From positions 1 through 62,711 of the forward strand of contig JASLIL010000112.1 in NCBI GenBank assembly GCA_030152145.1: DNA of 62,711 nt. The letters run 5' to 3'. The notes beneath the pieces are model-generated. The model was not told the origin of the DNA, made no database searches, and worked only from the letters and a program-made list of their open reading frames with translations. The stretch comes from Tissierellales bacterium. GTDB lineage: Bacteria > Bacillota > Clostridia > Tissierellales > JASKZW01. Of the stretch, positions 33,681 through 42,831 are shown in pieces. The translations under genes were made by a program, and so were the position numbers. Position 1 is the stretch's first letter. Every line of letters begins with the position of its first letter.

Positions 33681-35062
33681 ACAAGGGCTCCACCAGTTTC
33701 TTCATTGGCTATTTCAATCTCACCCTTATGGAGCTTGGCTAGGGACTGGGCTATATACATACCTAGGCCAGAGTTTCCTGTATTTTTTCTAGACCTATCC
33801 CCTCTGTAGAACTTTTCAAAAGCTCTTTCCAAGTCTTCTTGGGAAAAGCCCCTACCATTATCCCTTAGCTCCAGACTAAGGGCCTGGTCTTCCACTATAG
33901 CCCTTAGACTAAGAAGGCTTCCCTTAGAGTAGGCCAGGCTGTTGGAGACTAGATTGTCCAGAATATTTCTTAGGGCCAGCGGGTCATAAGAAAGCTCTTT
34001 AGGACTGGTTCTTAGGTCCTCTAGCTGGCTGTAAAATTGAAAGCCATGATCCTCAACTAGGCTCTGGTAGTCCCTAAAAAGGTCCTTAACTAGCTTTTCA
34101 GGATCAAGGGGAAGGGGACTTAGGGAGTAGCTGGGATTTTCCAGCTGACTAAGCTTATTCATATCCATAACCATGGCCAGGGCCCGGTCACTGTTTTTAT
34201 TTATAGTTCCCAGGTAGTTACCTAGTCTATCCTCCTTTACATAACCTTCTATAATTCCTTCAGAATAGGTCTTTATAATAGTTAGGGGGGTTTTTAGGTC
34301 ATGGGCTATGTTGGCTAGGTTTTCCTTTCTATATTCCTCCAGAGTCCACTGCTTGCCAAGGGAGTCCTCAAGCTCCTGTCTCATATCTTCAAAGGCCTGA
34401 AAGACCTCCTTAAACTCATCCTCCCTATCATAGTCTATTGTAAAATCCAAGTCCTTATTCTTTATTTTCCTGGAAGAATGAAGGAGGCCATCTATAGCTA
34501 GGGCCAGCTCCCTTGAAAGTTTTTGTCTGTAGTAGAGGGTGAAAATAGTGATAAAGACAAAGGGGCTTAGGAGGATGATTTTTTCGCTATTAAAGCTATT
34601 TAGCTTCTTGGAGCTAACTCCTAGATAGTATTTTATAACCAGCATACCAACGATATTATATTCCTGGTCAAAGATGGGCAGGGTCCTAAGAAAAAACTTA
34701 TTGCCAATGGAAATAGTCTTATTTACATTTAAGATAAAGTCCTTCTTATCCTTAAAGTAAGGGTAGGATATATTGCCATAGATAAATTGCCCCTGGGAAT
34801 CCACAACCTGATAGCCCAGGTAGGGATCCTTAATAAGCCCATCTAGATAGGCCTTGTTGGAGCTGTCCATAAGATAGATATTCCTACTCTCGATATCTTT
34901 TATAAGTCCTGGAATCTTTTTCTCATAGTAGTTAGATGGATTATAGAACTTATTAAAGGAAAGAGTCCATAAAAATAAAAATACCAGGCTAAGGATAAGG
35001 CTAAAGGCAAGAATTTTTATAAAGGCCAGGGTAAACTTAAATTTAAAACTTTGATTTTTCAT
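33653..35062 (-). CDS. Sensor histidine kinase with extracytoplasmic sensor
   Basis: A 469-residue kinase. Two membrane helices (about 10-33 and 160-178) enclose a roughly 125-residue outside domain (YLMDSSNKAYLDGL, LGYQVVDSQGQFIYG). HAMP-like linker, then HisKA with NIAHDLKTPLTIIKTYSEGI, and ATPase motifs LDNLVSNSLAYS, DNGRGFSQEDLERAFEKFYRGD and GNSGLGMYIAQSLAK. Encoded three bases after its response regulator. Ligand unknown. Confidence 0.93.
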   Translation of the reverse strand: MKNQSFKFKFTLAFIKILAFSLILSLVFLFLWTLSFNKFYNPSNYYEKKIPGLIKDIESRNIYLMDSSNKAYLDGLIKDPYLGYQVVDSQGQFIYGNISYPYFKDKKDFILNVNKTISIGNKFFLRTLPIFDQEYNIVGMLVIKYYLGVSSKKLNSFNSEKIILLSPFVFITIFTLYYRQKLSRELALAIDGLLHSSRKIKNKDLDFTIDYDREDEFKEVFQAFEDMRQELEDSLGKQWTLEEYRKENLANIAHDLKTPLTIIKTYSEGIIEGYVKEDRLGNYLGTINKNSDRALAMVMDMNKLSQLENPSYSLSPLPLDPEKLVKDLFRDYQSLVEDHGFQFYSQLEDLRTSPKELSYDPLALRNILDNLVSNSLAYSKGSLLSLRAIVEDQALSLELRDNGRGFSQEDLERAFEKFYRGDRSRKNTGNSGLGMYIAQSLAKLHKGEIEIANEETGGALVKIKIRPLT

Positions 35063-35065
35063 AGT

Positions 35066-35740
35066 TTAAGGCTCCCACTTATAGCCCAGTCCCCAAACAG
35101 TCTTTATATAGTCTTGACTAGGGTCTAGGGCCCTTATTTTAGCCCTTATTTTCTTTATATGCTCTGTAACAGTAAAGCTATCTCCCAGGCCATCATAGCC
35201 CCAAATTTTATCATAGATTTGATCCTTGGAGAAAACCTGGCCCTTATTTAGGCTTAAAAGTTCCAGGATTTCAAATTCTTTCTTGGTTAGACCAAGGTCC
35301 TGGCCATTAATAGAGACCTTAAGGCCCCTAAGGTCTACTTGGACTTTTGAAAATCTTAAGAAATCTACATCTTTTTTTTCTCTGGCCTCTCTTCTTAAGT
35401 GGGCCTTAACCCTAAAGACCAATTCCTTAAGGCTAAAAGGTTTGGTAAGATAGTCATCTCCACCTAGGGCCAGTCCCTTTACTATATCTTTTTCATCAGT
35501 TTTGGCAGTCAAAAAGATTATAGGGCAATCAACCCTATCTCTGATGGTCTTTATAACACTGAAGCCATCAAGCTCTGGCATCATTATATCCAAGAGAATA
35601 AGGTCTGGTTCTTGACTGGACATATTAATGGCTTCAAGGCCATTATAGGCTTTTAAGGTTTTGTAGCCATTGGCCTCTAAGGCATCAGAAATCACATTTA
35701 CCAAGTCAAACTCATCATCAACTATTAAAATAGTTTCCAT
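35066..35740 (-). CDS. OmpR-family response regulator
   Basis: A 224-residue regulator. Receiver with VDDEFD, the phospho-Asp in LILLDIMMPELDGF and Lys in LTKPFSLKEL; winged helix with LGLTKKEFEILELLSLNKGQVFSK and SFTVTEHIKKIRAKI. It partners the kinase 3 bases downstream and follows the TraX gene by 10 bases. Confidence 0.95.
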   Translation of the reverse strand: METILIVDDEFDLVNVISDALEANGYKTLKAYNGLEAINMSSQEPDLILLDIMMPELDGFSVIKTIRDRVDCPIIFLTAKTDEKDIVKGLALGGDDYLTKPFSLKELVFRVKAHLRREAREKKDVDFLRFSKVQVDLRGLKVSINGQDLGLTKKEFEILELLSLNKGQVFSKDQIYDKIWGYDGLGDSFTVTEHIKKIRAKIRALDPSQDYIKTVWGLGYKWEP

Positions 35741-35750
35741 ACTACTCCTC

Positions 35751-36581
35751 CTAGAAGAATTTATTGTAAACTAGGACAGACCCTATATAGAGAAGGTAAA
35801 CATGGGCTGGGTAGAAAATGTAAAACAAACTCTTCATAGATCTGCCTTTTTCTCCATTATATCTTAAAAATATGATACTGGCTAAGGCACCCATCCACTC
35901 ATAGTAGTCAGTAAACATAAGCCTTAGGCTTATGGGCCTAATAAGAGCTAGGGGAAGGATAATCATCCAAGCACAAATAAAAATACCATAGAATAGGGCT
36001 TGTTTCTTCCTATTAGATCTAAAAAGGTAAAGGATCAGGCCAGAAGCCAACACAAATAGACCGCCTTCAACTATAAAAGGTGATGGGATAAATGTATTTA
36101 AGATAAAGTGAATTATCTCTTGGATGCCCATAGGTGAAGCCATCATAGTAAAGACTAAGAGATAGTTAATTAAAAATGGTGACAGCAATAGGGGAATCCC
36201 CTTCTTAAAGTCTTTTTCCCTAAGCAAGTCTATGGCCTTAAACATTACTATTAAAATAGTGAAGCTTTGAAATATCCCATTTTGTGGTATAAATCCATCT
36301 CCACGAACAAGGTTAGCTGACATAGAAATCCAGTATTTAACAAGACCCATAGCCAGCCCCATAAGATAGATTCTCTTAAAATACTTCTTCTTATTGGAAG
36401 TGTGGGAGTAGCCCTCTACCATAGTAAAGAGGAAGAGTCCACCAGCCAATCTACCAAGCCAAGAGAAGAAAAGAGGAACCCTTCCTGTAAATCCAAAAAA
36501 GTAGTGAATATGGTCCAGCAACATAAGGACCAAGGCTAAAATCTTTAAGTCAAAGGAGCTAAGTCCTTTTTTATTTTTCAT
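35751..36581 (-). CDS. TraX family membrane protein
   Basis: A 276-residue protein with about eight helices. It starts LSSFDLKILALVLMLLDHIHYFF and has LGRLAGGLFLFTMVEGYSHTSNKKKYFKRIYLMGLAMGL, the TraX pattern. It ends with FYIFYPAHVYLLY. F-plasmid TraX acetylates pilin; chromosomal relatives are membrane acyltransferase-like proteins of unknown substrate. It leads the operon with a two-component system. Confidence 0.92.
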   Translation of the reverse strand: MKNKKGLSSFDLKILALVLMLLDHIHYFFGFTGRVPLFFSWLGRLAGGLFLFTMVEGYSHTSNKKKYFKRIYLMGLAMGLVKYWISMSANLVRGDGFIPQNGIFQSFTILIVMFKAIDLLREKDFKKGIPLLLSPFLINYLLVFTMMASPMGIQEIIHFILNTFIPSPFIVEGGLFVLASGLILYLFRSNRKKQALFYGIFICAWMIILPLALIRPISLRLMFTDYYEWMGALASIIFLRYNGEKGRSMKSLFYIFYPAHVYLLYIGSVLVYNKFF

Positions 36582-36721
36582 ATATAAAACCTCCTTAAAT
36601 TTCCTAACTCTAATCTACTAAATCTTTATAAAGAATTTATAAAGATTTAAAAAGATATTGGAGTTCTAAATTTAAAATAGGGGGTAAATATAGGATAAGT
36701 AAAAAACAAGGAGGGATGGTT

Positions 36722-37420
36722 TTGAAAAAGTTAGCGATCTTATTAAGCAGTTTGGTTTTTATGATCTTTTTTGCAAGTCCAGTTTCTGCAGAAGCTCTTA
36801 GTCCATCTATAAAGGTTAGGGGGGAGGGCCTGGTTAAGGTTAAGCCTGATAGGGCCTTTGTAAACTTTAGGATTGAGACCAGCGATAAAAGTCAAAGCCT
36901 TGTATTTGAGAAAAACACCAAGAAAGTAGAGGCCCTATTAAAGGCCCTTAAGGATTTTGGCCTTAAGGAGGAGCACCTGGTTAAGGAGGCTACTAGAGTT
37001 TACCCTATATACAACTATGACAAGTCTGAAAAGCTAGAAGGCTATAGGGCCTATAACAGCATAGGTGTTAAGCTGAAGGATCTGGAAAAATTAGGAAAAC
37101 TCCTGTCCCTAGGTATAAAGGCTGGAGCTGATGGCCTTGATTCAGTGGAGTATTCCTACTCAAAAATCGATGAGATCTATAGGCAGGCCCTGGAAAAGGC
37201 CTTTAAGGACGGTAGTTCCAAGGCAGAATTTTTAGGAAAGCTTAGTGGCAGAAATATAAAATCCCTAGGATCTATGGCAGAAATCCTAGACTACAATCCA
37301 TATGTCTATGAGGAGGCCTTAAATATGGATCTAAGCAAGGAAGAGGAAGGCAGCTATTTTCAACCCAGCCCAAAAGATATAGAAGTAAGGGCTAGGCTGG
37401 ACATGGAATTCCTTTATTAA
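36722..37420 (+). CDS. SIMPL-domain (DUF541) exported protein
   Basis: A 232-residue protein. Signal peptide to about residue 24 (LSSLVFMIFFASPVSAEA). SIMPL domain with VRGEGLVKVKPDRAFVNFRIETSDKS and YRAYNSIGVKLKDLEKLGKLLSLGIKAGADGLDSVEYS. Members are periplasmic or surface proteins, some linked to oxidative stress; function unclear. The TTG at 36722 has correct spacing to AAGGAGGG; the ATG at 36716 touches it. Terminator follows. Confidence 0.88.
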   Translation: MKKLAILLSSLVFMIFFASPVSAEALSPSIKVRGEGLVKVKPDRAFVNFRIETSDKSQSLVFEKNTKKVEALLKALKDFGLKEEHLVKEATRVYPIYNYDKSEKLEGYRAYNSIGVKLKDLEKLGKLLSLGIKAGADGLDSVEYSYSKIDEIYRQALEKAFKDGSSKAEFLGKLSGRNIKSLGSMAEILDYNPYVYEEALNMDLSKEEEGSYFQPSPKDIEVRARLDMEFLY

Positions 37421-37434
37421 AACTATAGGGCTTG

Positions 37435-37466
37435 AAATCACCTGGAAGGATCCAGGTGATTTTTTT
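37435..37466 (+). terminator. Terminator of the SIMPL gene
   Basis: AAATCACCTGGA / TCCAGGTGATTT with an AGGA loop, followed by T run. Confidence 0.93.
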
Positions 37467-37748
37467 AGGAGAATTTAGGGTTGGAGAAAAAAGATATGAA
37501 TACTTATACAGAAAAAGGCCCTGGAATTTCTGGGATTATTTATTAAATTGAAGTTTTTAAAGTCGACTTATTCAAATAGCAGCCGGAATCTTGAATTTAG
37601 GGCTTAAAAGTGCCATAATATGCATAAGCTAATATAAATTATTCATGGAAAAATCCACCATTTTCACTTTCTACAAATAAATATTAGGAGGGGGAGGAGA
37701 AGGGTTTTTAAGCCATAGGTAAATGGGATAAATTTTGTCTAAAAACCT

Positions 37749-37777
37749 GTTGACAAAGTGTAAATATAAGCATATGG
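37749..37777 (+). promoter_or_regulatory. Promoter of trkA-trkH
   Basis: TTGACA (37749-37754), 17 bases and TATGGT (37772-37777). The -10 is imperfect. Confidence 0.65.
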
Positions 37778-37833
37778 TATAAGCCATGAGTATTTTTTGA
37801 AGAGGAAAATAAAGAGTAAATAGAGGTGATTAA

Positions 37834-39240
37834 ATGAAGGTACTGGTAGTAGGTGCTGGTAAACTAGGTTACAAATTAGCTGAGGCTATGGTGGCAGAGA
37901 ATATAGATGTTACCCTAATGGATAATAATCCAAAGGTTTTAGAAAATATAAATGAGCATATGGACTTACTTACAGTTGAGGCTACAGGAATAGATATTAG
38001 GGCCCTTAAGGAAATTGGCATAGGGGACTATGATCTTTTAGTTGCCTCTACAGATAATGATGAGACTAATACAGTTATATGTTCCCTAGGAAAGAAGTTA
38101 GGTTGCACTAGCACCATAGCTAGAATAAGAAATCCAGAATATATGGAACAACTAGACTTTATTAAGGCAGAAATGGGAATAGACTTTATAATAAATCCAG
38201 ACTTGGCCACAGCCTATGCTATGGAAAAGTATTTATTAAAGAGCTATTCTTTTTATTTTGGAGAATTTGCCAGTGGCAAGGTACAGGTTATAGATTTTAA
38301 TATTGGCCATGATGAGGACATAGTAGGTAAGGAGTTAAGGGAGTTAGAAGGTTTTGATAATCTTTTAATAGCTGCCATATCAACAGATGAGGGGATAATA
38401 ATCCCTAATGGTTCTACTAGGTTAAAGGTCAATGATGTTATTCACATTATAGGTAAGAGCAGGGACATAGAAAAGCTAAGCCTTGACTATGGCTTTAATA
38501 CTGTAGATAAGAAGATAGAGGATGTAATGATCCTTGGAGGTAGTAATATAGGCTACTATCTTGCGAAGAGTTTGGCCAAGCAGGGAATAAATGTAAAGTT
38601 AATTGAGAAGAAGAGGGAGAAGGCAGAACTTCTTTCAGATATGCTAGATGATGTCTTGGTTATCCATGGAGATGGGACGGATATAAATCTCTTGGAGGAA
38701 GAGGAGATCGGTAGGATGGATGCCTTTGTAGGAGCTACAGGCTTTGACGAGATGAATCTTCTAATGGCCTTGATGGCCAAGCAATCTGGAGTTACCAAGT
38801 CCATATCCAAGGTCAGCAGGCCCAACTACAATAAGGTTATAGATAGGTTGGATATAGATGCAGCCCTTAACCCAGTTTATATAACAGCCAGCAATATTCT
38901 TAAGTTTATAAGGGGAGGGAAGGTAGTTTCAGTTTCCCTACTTTTAGGGGGAGATGCTGAGGTTACAGAGATCATAGTCCACGAGGAGTCACCTTTTTTA
39001 AATATACCTCTAGTAGATATAGATATACCTGAGGGAGTTATTATAGGTGCCATACTTAGGAATGGCAAGGTTATAATCCCTAAGGGACAGGATGAAATAA
39101 AGGCAGATGATAGATTGGTGGTCTTTACCCTGGCTGAAGATGCAGACAGTATAAACCAATTTATAAAGCCACATAAGGGAGGGATCTTAAGTGAATTATG
39201 GAATCGTGCTAAAGGTATTGGGCATCATCCTCATAATTGA
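37834..39240 (+). CDS. trkA: Trk potassium uptake regulator TrkA
   Basis: A 468-residue peripheral membrane subunit. Two copies of an RCK_N plus RCK_C unit: the first Rossmann motif is VVGAGKLGYKLAEAM (about 4-18), the second GGSNIGYYLAKSLAKQ (about 236-251), each followed by a C-terminal TrkA_C domain. It binds NAD(H) or ATP and gates the TrkH channel. AGAGGTGA precedes ATG. It overlaps trkH by 50 bases. Confidence 0.96.
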   Translation: MKVLVVGAGKLGYKLAEAMVAENIDVTLMDNNPKVLENINEHMDLLTVEATGIDIRALKEIGIGDYDLLVASTDNDETNTVICSLGKKLGCTSTIARIRNPEYMEQLDFIKAEMGIDFIINPDLATAYAMEKYLLKSYSFYFGEFASGKVQVIDFNIGHDEDIVGKELRELEGFDNLLIAAISTDEGIIIPNGSTRLKVNDVIHIIGKSRDIEKLSLDYGFNTVDKKIEDVMILGGSNIGYYLAKSLAKQGINVKLIEKKREKAELLSDMLDDVLVIHGDGTDINLLEEEEIGRMDAFVGATGFDEMNLLMALMAKQSGVTKSISKVSRPNYNKVIDRLDIDAALNPVYITASNILKFIRGGKVVSVSLLLGGDAEVTEIIVHEESPFLNIPLVDIDIPEGVIIGAILRNGKVIIPKGQDEIKADDRLVVFTLAEDADSINQFIKPHKGGILSELWNRAKGIGHHPHN

Positions 39241-40639
39241 GGCTAGCCTAATGCTGCCATCATTTTTTATCTCCTATTTTACAGGAGGAGGGGATCTTAG
39301 AGCCTTTGGTCTGACTATCCTACTTGCCTTTGTGGTGGGTTTTTTACTTTCAAAGAAGAAACACAAGAACCATATAAGCCCTAGAGAGGGTTTGGCCATA
39401 GTTAGTCTAAGCTGGATCTTGGCATCTGCAGTAGGTGCCCTGCCCCTTTATCTTTCTAAGTCTGTGCCAAGTTTTATAGATGGTTTTTTTGAGATAGTTT
39501 CAGGTTTTACTACAACAGGAGCTACAGTTATATCAAATGTAGAGGAACTTCCCCAGGGGATTTTATTTTGGAGATCCTTTACCCACTGGATTGGGGGTAT
39601 GGGGATTTTAGTCTTTACAGTAGCTCTTATGCCAGCCTTGGGTATAGGAGGCTTTCAGATATTTAAGGCCGAGTCTCCTGGACCAGTAGCAGGTAAGATT
39701 GCTCCCAAGATCAAGGATACAGCCAAGATCCTATACGGGACTTACTTTACCATTACAATAGTTCAGATTATTTTATTGCTTTTTGGGGGCATGAATCTTT
39801 TTGATTCCCTGGTTTATACTTTTGGAACTGTAGGTACTGGTGGTTTTGCAACCAAGGCCAATAGTGTAGGCTACTATGAAAGCAGCTATATCCAAATGGT
39901 AATAGCCATCTTTATGGTTATGTCTGGTGTAAACTTTTCCCTTTACTATGGCCTGTCAAAGGGTAAGGTCAAGGAATTTTTTAAGGATGAGGAGCTAAGA
40001 CTCTACCTAATAATAGTAGGTCTTGCTACACTGGCTATAAGCTTAAACCTTCTGGCTACTTCCTACACCAGTCTTAGGGGAGCCTTTAAGGATTCTTTTT
40101 TCCAGGTTGGTTCTATTATAACCACTACTGGATACTCAACTGTTGACTTTGACTTGTGGCCAAGCTTTAGTAAGGGAATTCTTCTCCTACTTATGTTTAT
40201 AGGAGGAAGTGCAGGCTCAACAGCAGGAGGACTTAAGGTTATAAGGATTTTGATTCTCCTAAAGCTTATAAAGAAAGAAATAGCTAAGATCTTCCATCCT
40301 AGGGCTATAGTTCCTATAAAGGTTAATGGAAAAACTGTATCAAGTGATGTAATTTCAAGTATAGGTAGCTTTATGGCCCTTTACTTTCTAATATTTACCC
40401 TGTCCACTCTTTTAGTAAGTTTACAGGGTGTAGACCTAGAGTCTGCTATTAGTTCTGTAGCAGCAACTCTTAGCAATATAGGACCTGGTTTTGGATTTGC
40501 TGGGCCTAGCAGAGGTTTTTGGGACTATTGCCAGCCCCTAAAACTTTTATTCTCCTTTTTAATGTTGGCAGGTAGGCTGGAACTTTTTACACTTTTAGCC
40601 CTTTTAATGCCAAAGACCTGGAGAAAAGACAGTATTTAA
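39191..40639 (+). CDS. trkH: Trk potassium channel subunit TrkH
   Basis: A 482-residue K+ channel with about ten helices and four pore-loop repeats: SGFTTTGATVI, FGTVGTGGFAT, ITTTGYST and a last LSNIGPGFGF. GGSAGSTAGGLKVIRI matches the TrkH signature after the third pore. GTG at 39191 follows GGGAGGG inside trkA, giving an unusually long 50-base overlap. A terminator follows. Confidence 0.96.
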   Translation: MNYGIVLKVLGIILIIEASLMLPSFFISYFTGGGDLRAFGLTILLAFVVGFLLSKKKHKNHISPREGLAIVSLSWILASAVGALPLYLSKSVPSFIDGFFEIVSGFTTTGATVISNVEELPQGILFWRSFTHWIGGMGILVFTVALMPALGIGGFQIFKAESPGPVAGKIAPKIKDTAKILYGTYFTITIVQIILLLFGGMNLFDSLVYTFGTVGTGGFATKANSVGYYESSYIQMVIAIFMVMSGVNFSLYYGLSKGKVKEFFKDEELRLYLIIVGLATLAISLNLLATSYTSLRGAFKDSFFQVGSIITTTGYSTVDFDLWPSFSKGILLLLMFIGGSAGSTAGGLKVIRILILLKLIKKEIAKIFHPRAIVPIKVNGKTVSSDVISSIGSFMALYFLIFTLSTLLVSLQGVDLESAISSVAATLSNIGPGFGFAGPSRGFWDYCQPLKLLFSFLMLAGRLELFTLLALLMPKTWRKDSI

Positions 40640-40641
40640 AT

Positions 40642-40677
40642 AAAGGCCATCTAAGCTATAGCTTAGATGGTCTTTAT
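40642..40677 (+). terminator. Terminator of trkA-trkH
   Basis: AAAGGCCATCTAAGCTA / TAGCTTAGATGGTCTTT: 17-bp stem with one G-T pair and no loop spacer to speak of; short T run. Confidence 0.85.
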
Positions 40678-40781
40678 TACTAGAGATTCTTAATATATTC
40701 TAAAGTCTATTCTAAAGGCCTATATTTTTTCTCCTAAATTACATATAATAAGAGTATAGCCAGAATAAAAGGAGTTGTGTT

Positions 40782-41570
40782 ATGAATATATTTCAGAGGT
40801 TTTACGGAAAGTTTTTATTCGTTTTGGGAAAGATAGTATCGGGACTTTTAACTGGCCTGATAAAGATTACAGACATTTTGGTTCATGTTCTTGGAAGCCT
40901 AGGGAGAAATTTGTTTGTAGGGTTAGGTATGGGAGGATGTTTAGTCCTTTTTCTAGTGATGGGACCTTTGTCCTGGATCCTGCTCTTAAATCCAGTGGTT
41001 TTTCCAGTTGTAATCCTTTTAATCTTCCTATTTGTAGTAGTGCCTATAGTAGGCAAGAAGCTAGTGTCCTACTTGGAGTATGTTCACTACGGAGCTACAG
41101 AGTTTATCTTTGATAGGGCAAAATACTTTACCACAGGTGTAAACGCAAAGTATAGATCCTATGGTGAGTACAAGAATCACTACAGACGCCTGGAAGAAGA
41201 GATGAGAAGGCGAGAGGAAGAAAGGCAGAGAGAGGAAAGTGCCAGACAGTGGGAGGAAGTTTTCCGCCAATTCTACCAACAATATAGGGGTCAAGAATCT
41301 GGTCAGTATGACTATGGTGGCTATAGGCAAAGTCCTTATGGAGGACCTATAGATGATTTTAAGGCCCAGTATGAGGGAGCTTGTGATCTTCTTGGAGTGG
41401 ACTACGGGGCAGATGAGTATGAAATCAAGTTGGCCTATAGGAAAAAGGCCAAGGAGTACCATCCAGACTTAAATAAAAGTGATAATGCAACAGAGATGTT
41501 TCAGAAGATAAATGCAGCCTATGAGTTTTTAAATGACAAGAATATAGAGAGATATAGGTCAATGAATTAG
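40782..41570 (+). CDS. Membrane-anchored J-domain protein
   Basis: A 262-residue protein. N-terminal hydrophobic region (residues 10-95, three helices including NLFVGLGMGGCLVLFLVMG and VVFPVVILLIFLFVVVPIVG), a charged coiled stretch rich in Arg/Glu (about 122-160), a Gln/Tyr/Gly linker (165-190), and a J domain at the end (about 196-262) with HPD in KEYHPDLNKS. J domains stimulate DnaK ATPase, so this likely recruits DnaK to the membrane. ATG follows AAAAGGAG. Confidence 0.87.
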   Translation: MNIFQRFYGKFLFVLGKIVSGLLTGLIKITDILVHVLGSLGRNLFVGLGMGGCLVLFLVMGPLSWILLLNPVVFPVVILLIFLFVVVPIVGKKLVSYLEYVHYGATEFIFDRAKYFTTGVNAKYRSYGEYKNHYRRLEEEMRRREEERQREESARQWEEVFRQFYQQYRGQESGQYDYGGYRQSPYGGPIDDFKAQYEGACDLLGVDYGADEYEIKLAYRKKAKEYHPDLNKSDNATEMFQKINAAYEFLNDKNIERYRSMN

Positions 41571-41581
41571 GAGATGATCAG

Positions 41582-41974
41582 ATGAATTGGCTAAAAAAAC
41601 AGATGATGGGAAGCTATGGTTCAGACAATCTTTCAAGGGAACTGACAGTCCTAGCCCTCATCCTATCTATAGTGAATATGAAGTTTAGATCAAGGTTTTT
41701 ATCAGCCCTGGTTTTGGGGATTTTTATGATGGTTATATTCAGAACTTTTTCCAAGAATATAGCTAGGCGTCAGCTGGAGAATTCCAAGTACCTTAGCTTC
41801 ACCTATCCTATAAGGCTGAAGTTTTCCAGGCTTAAAAATAGGTGGGCCAATAGAAAGGACTACAAGTACTTTAAGTGCAAAAATTGCAGGAAGGACCTAA
41901 GAGTGCCTAGGGGCAAGGGAACCTTGGAAGTAACCTGTCCCCACTGCAAGAAGAAGATGATTAAGAAGTCATAG
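41582..41974 (+). CDS. Membrane protein with C-terminal zinc ribbon
   Basis: A 130-residue protein. One or two hydrophobic helices at about 19-57 (LTVLALILSIVNM and FLSALVLGIFMMVIF), a basic middle and a zinc ribbon at the end (CKNC about 99-102, CPHC about 119-122). No named family. It starts 11 bases after the J-domain gene (AGGAGATGA site) and precedes signal peptidase, so the three may share a transcript. Confidence 0.72.
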   Translation: MNWLKKQMMGSYGSDNLSRELTVLALILSIVNMKFRSRFLSALVLGIFMMVIFRTFSKNIARRQLENSKYLSFTYPIRLKFSRLKNRWANRKDYKYFKCKNCRKDLRVPRGKGTLEVTCPHCKKKMIKKS

Positions 41975-42015
41975 TTTAGGAATATAACTTATCTTTAGAT
42001 CTGAGAGGTGATATT

Positions 42016-42564
42016 TTGAAGAAGGATTTTATTGAAAAAATAGATCTGTCACTAGGCTTGGGTATTACCATAGGCATGGCTATTATTATAGCTGTCCTAA
42101 TAAATACTTTTTTATTTGATATGACCATAGTTAAGGGTGAGTCTATGACTCCTACCTTAAACAGTGGAGACAAGCTTATTCTCAACAAATTGGAAAAAAG
42201 CCTAGCAAGCTATGAATATCACAGGGGAGACATAGTGGTCTTCTCCTCTCCAATAGACAAGGATAAGCTTCTAATAAAAAGAGTTGTTGCCCTAGAAGGT
42301 GACCTGGTCAGAATAGAGGATGGCTTGGTGGCTATAAATGGTAGGCTTTTAGAGGAAAATTATATAAGGGATAAGGCCTATACAGAACAGATCCTTATGA
42401 TCCAGGACTATCAGGTGCCAGATGGAGAACTATATGTCCTTGGAGATAACAGAAATCCCAAAGGAAGTACAGACAGTAGATTTTTTGGAGGAGTTCCCCT
42501 AGAGAATATAAGAGGAAAGGTTATCTTTAGGGTATCGCCCCTAAGAGATCTTAGGAGATTTTAA
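42016..42564 (+). CDS. lepB: Signal peptidase I
   Basis: A 182-residue membrane protease that cleaves signal peptides outside the membrane. One N-terminal helix (about 12-33), catalytic Ser in KGESMTPTL (about residue 43), catalytic Lys in LLIKRVVALEGD (about 86), and the box IV/E motif VLGDNRNPKGSTDSR. Short Gram-positive form. TTG start at 42016 after GAGAGGTGA. Terminator follows. Confidence 0.95.
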   Translation: MKKDFIEKIDLSLGLGITIGMAIIIAVLINTFLFDMTIVKGESMTPTLNSGDKLILNKLEKSLASYEYHRGDIVVFSSPIDKDKLLIKRVVALEGDLVRIEDGLVAINGRLLEENYIRDKAYTEQILMIQDYQVPDGELYVLGDNRNPKGSTDSRFFGGVPLENIRGKVIFRVSPLRDLRRF

Positions 42565-42567
42565 AAG

Positions 42568-42599
42568 ATAAAAGCCCTAGTTGGGGCTTTTATTTTTTA
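42568..42599 (+). terminator. Terminator of lepB
   Basis: ATAAAAGCCC / GGGCTTTTAT followed by T6. Confidence 0.92.
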
Positions 42600-42831
42600 T
42601 ACTTAAATTGAGAGCTAATATATTTTTTATTAGTTTATAGTTTTATTTATGTTATTTAATATTTTATTTATTTAATAATTGAGTTTATAAATACTATGTT
42701 TTCAAGTTACAAAAATATTAATCGAGGCAAGCCCTATTTTAAATTTTATATATTTCATTAAATATAGAGTAAAATTATGTATAGGGAAATAGGTCTAGAC
42801 CTATTTCCCTAACTTAAATTAAAAGGAGAAT

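Larger units (their letters stand above)
37421..37833. other. Gene-free stretch before trkA
   Basis: 413 bases. It holds the SIMPL gene terminator (37435-37466) and, near the right end, a promoter at 37749-37777. The middle is AT-rich with short G-runs (GGAGGGGGAGGAG near 37690) and I see no gene or known riboswitch there. Confidence 0.7.

Noticed and set aside
37560..37640. Possible ydaO (c-di-AMP) riboswitch before trkA
   Set aside because: A CAGCCGGAATCTTG string loosely recalls it and the gene is suitable, but other conserved parts of that riboswitch are missing.
40775..41113. Overlapping 112-codon plus-strand frame beside the J-domain gene
   Set aside because: It is in another frame of the J-domain gene, which has a ribosome site and clear helices; the alternative is Ser/Cys-rich noise.
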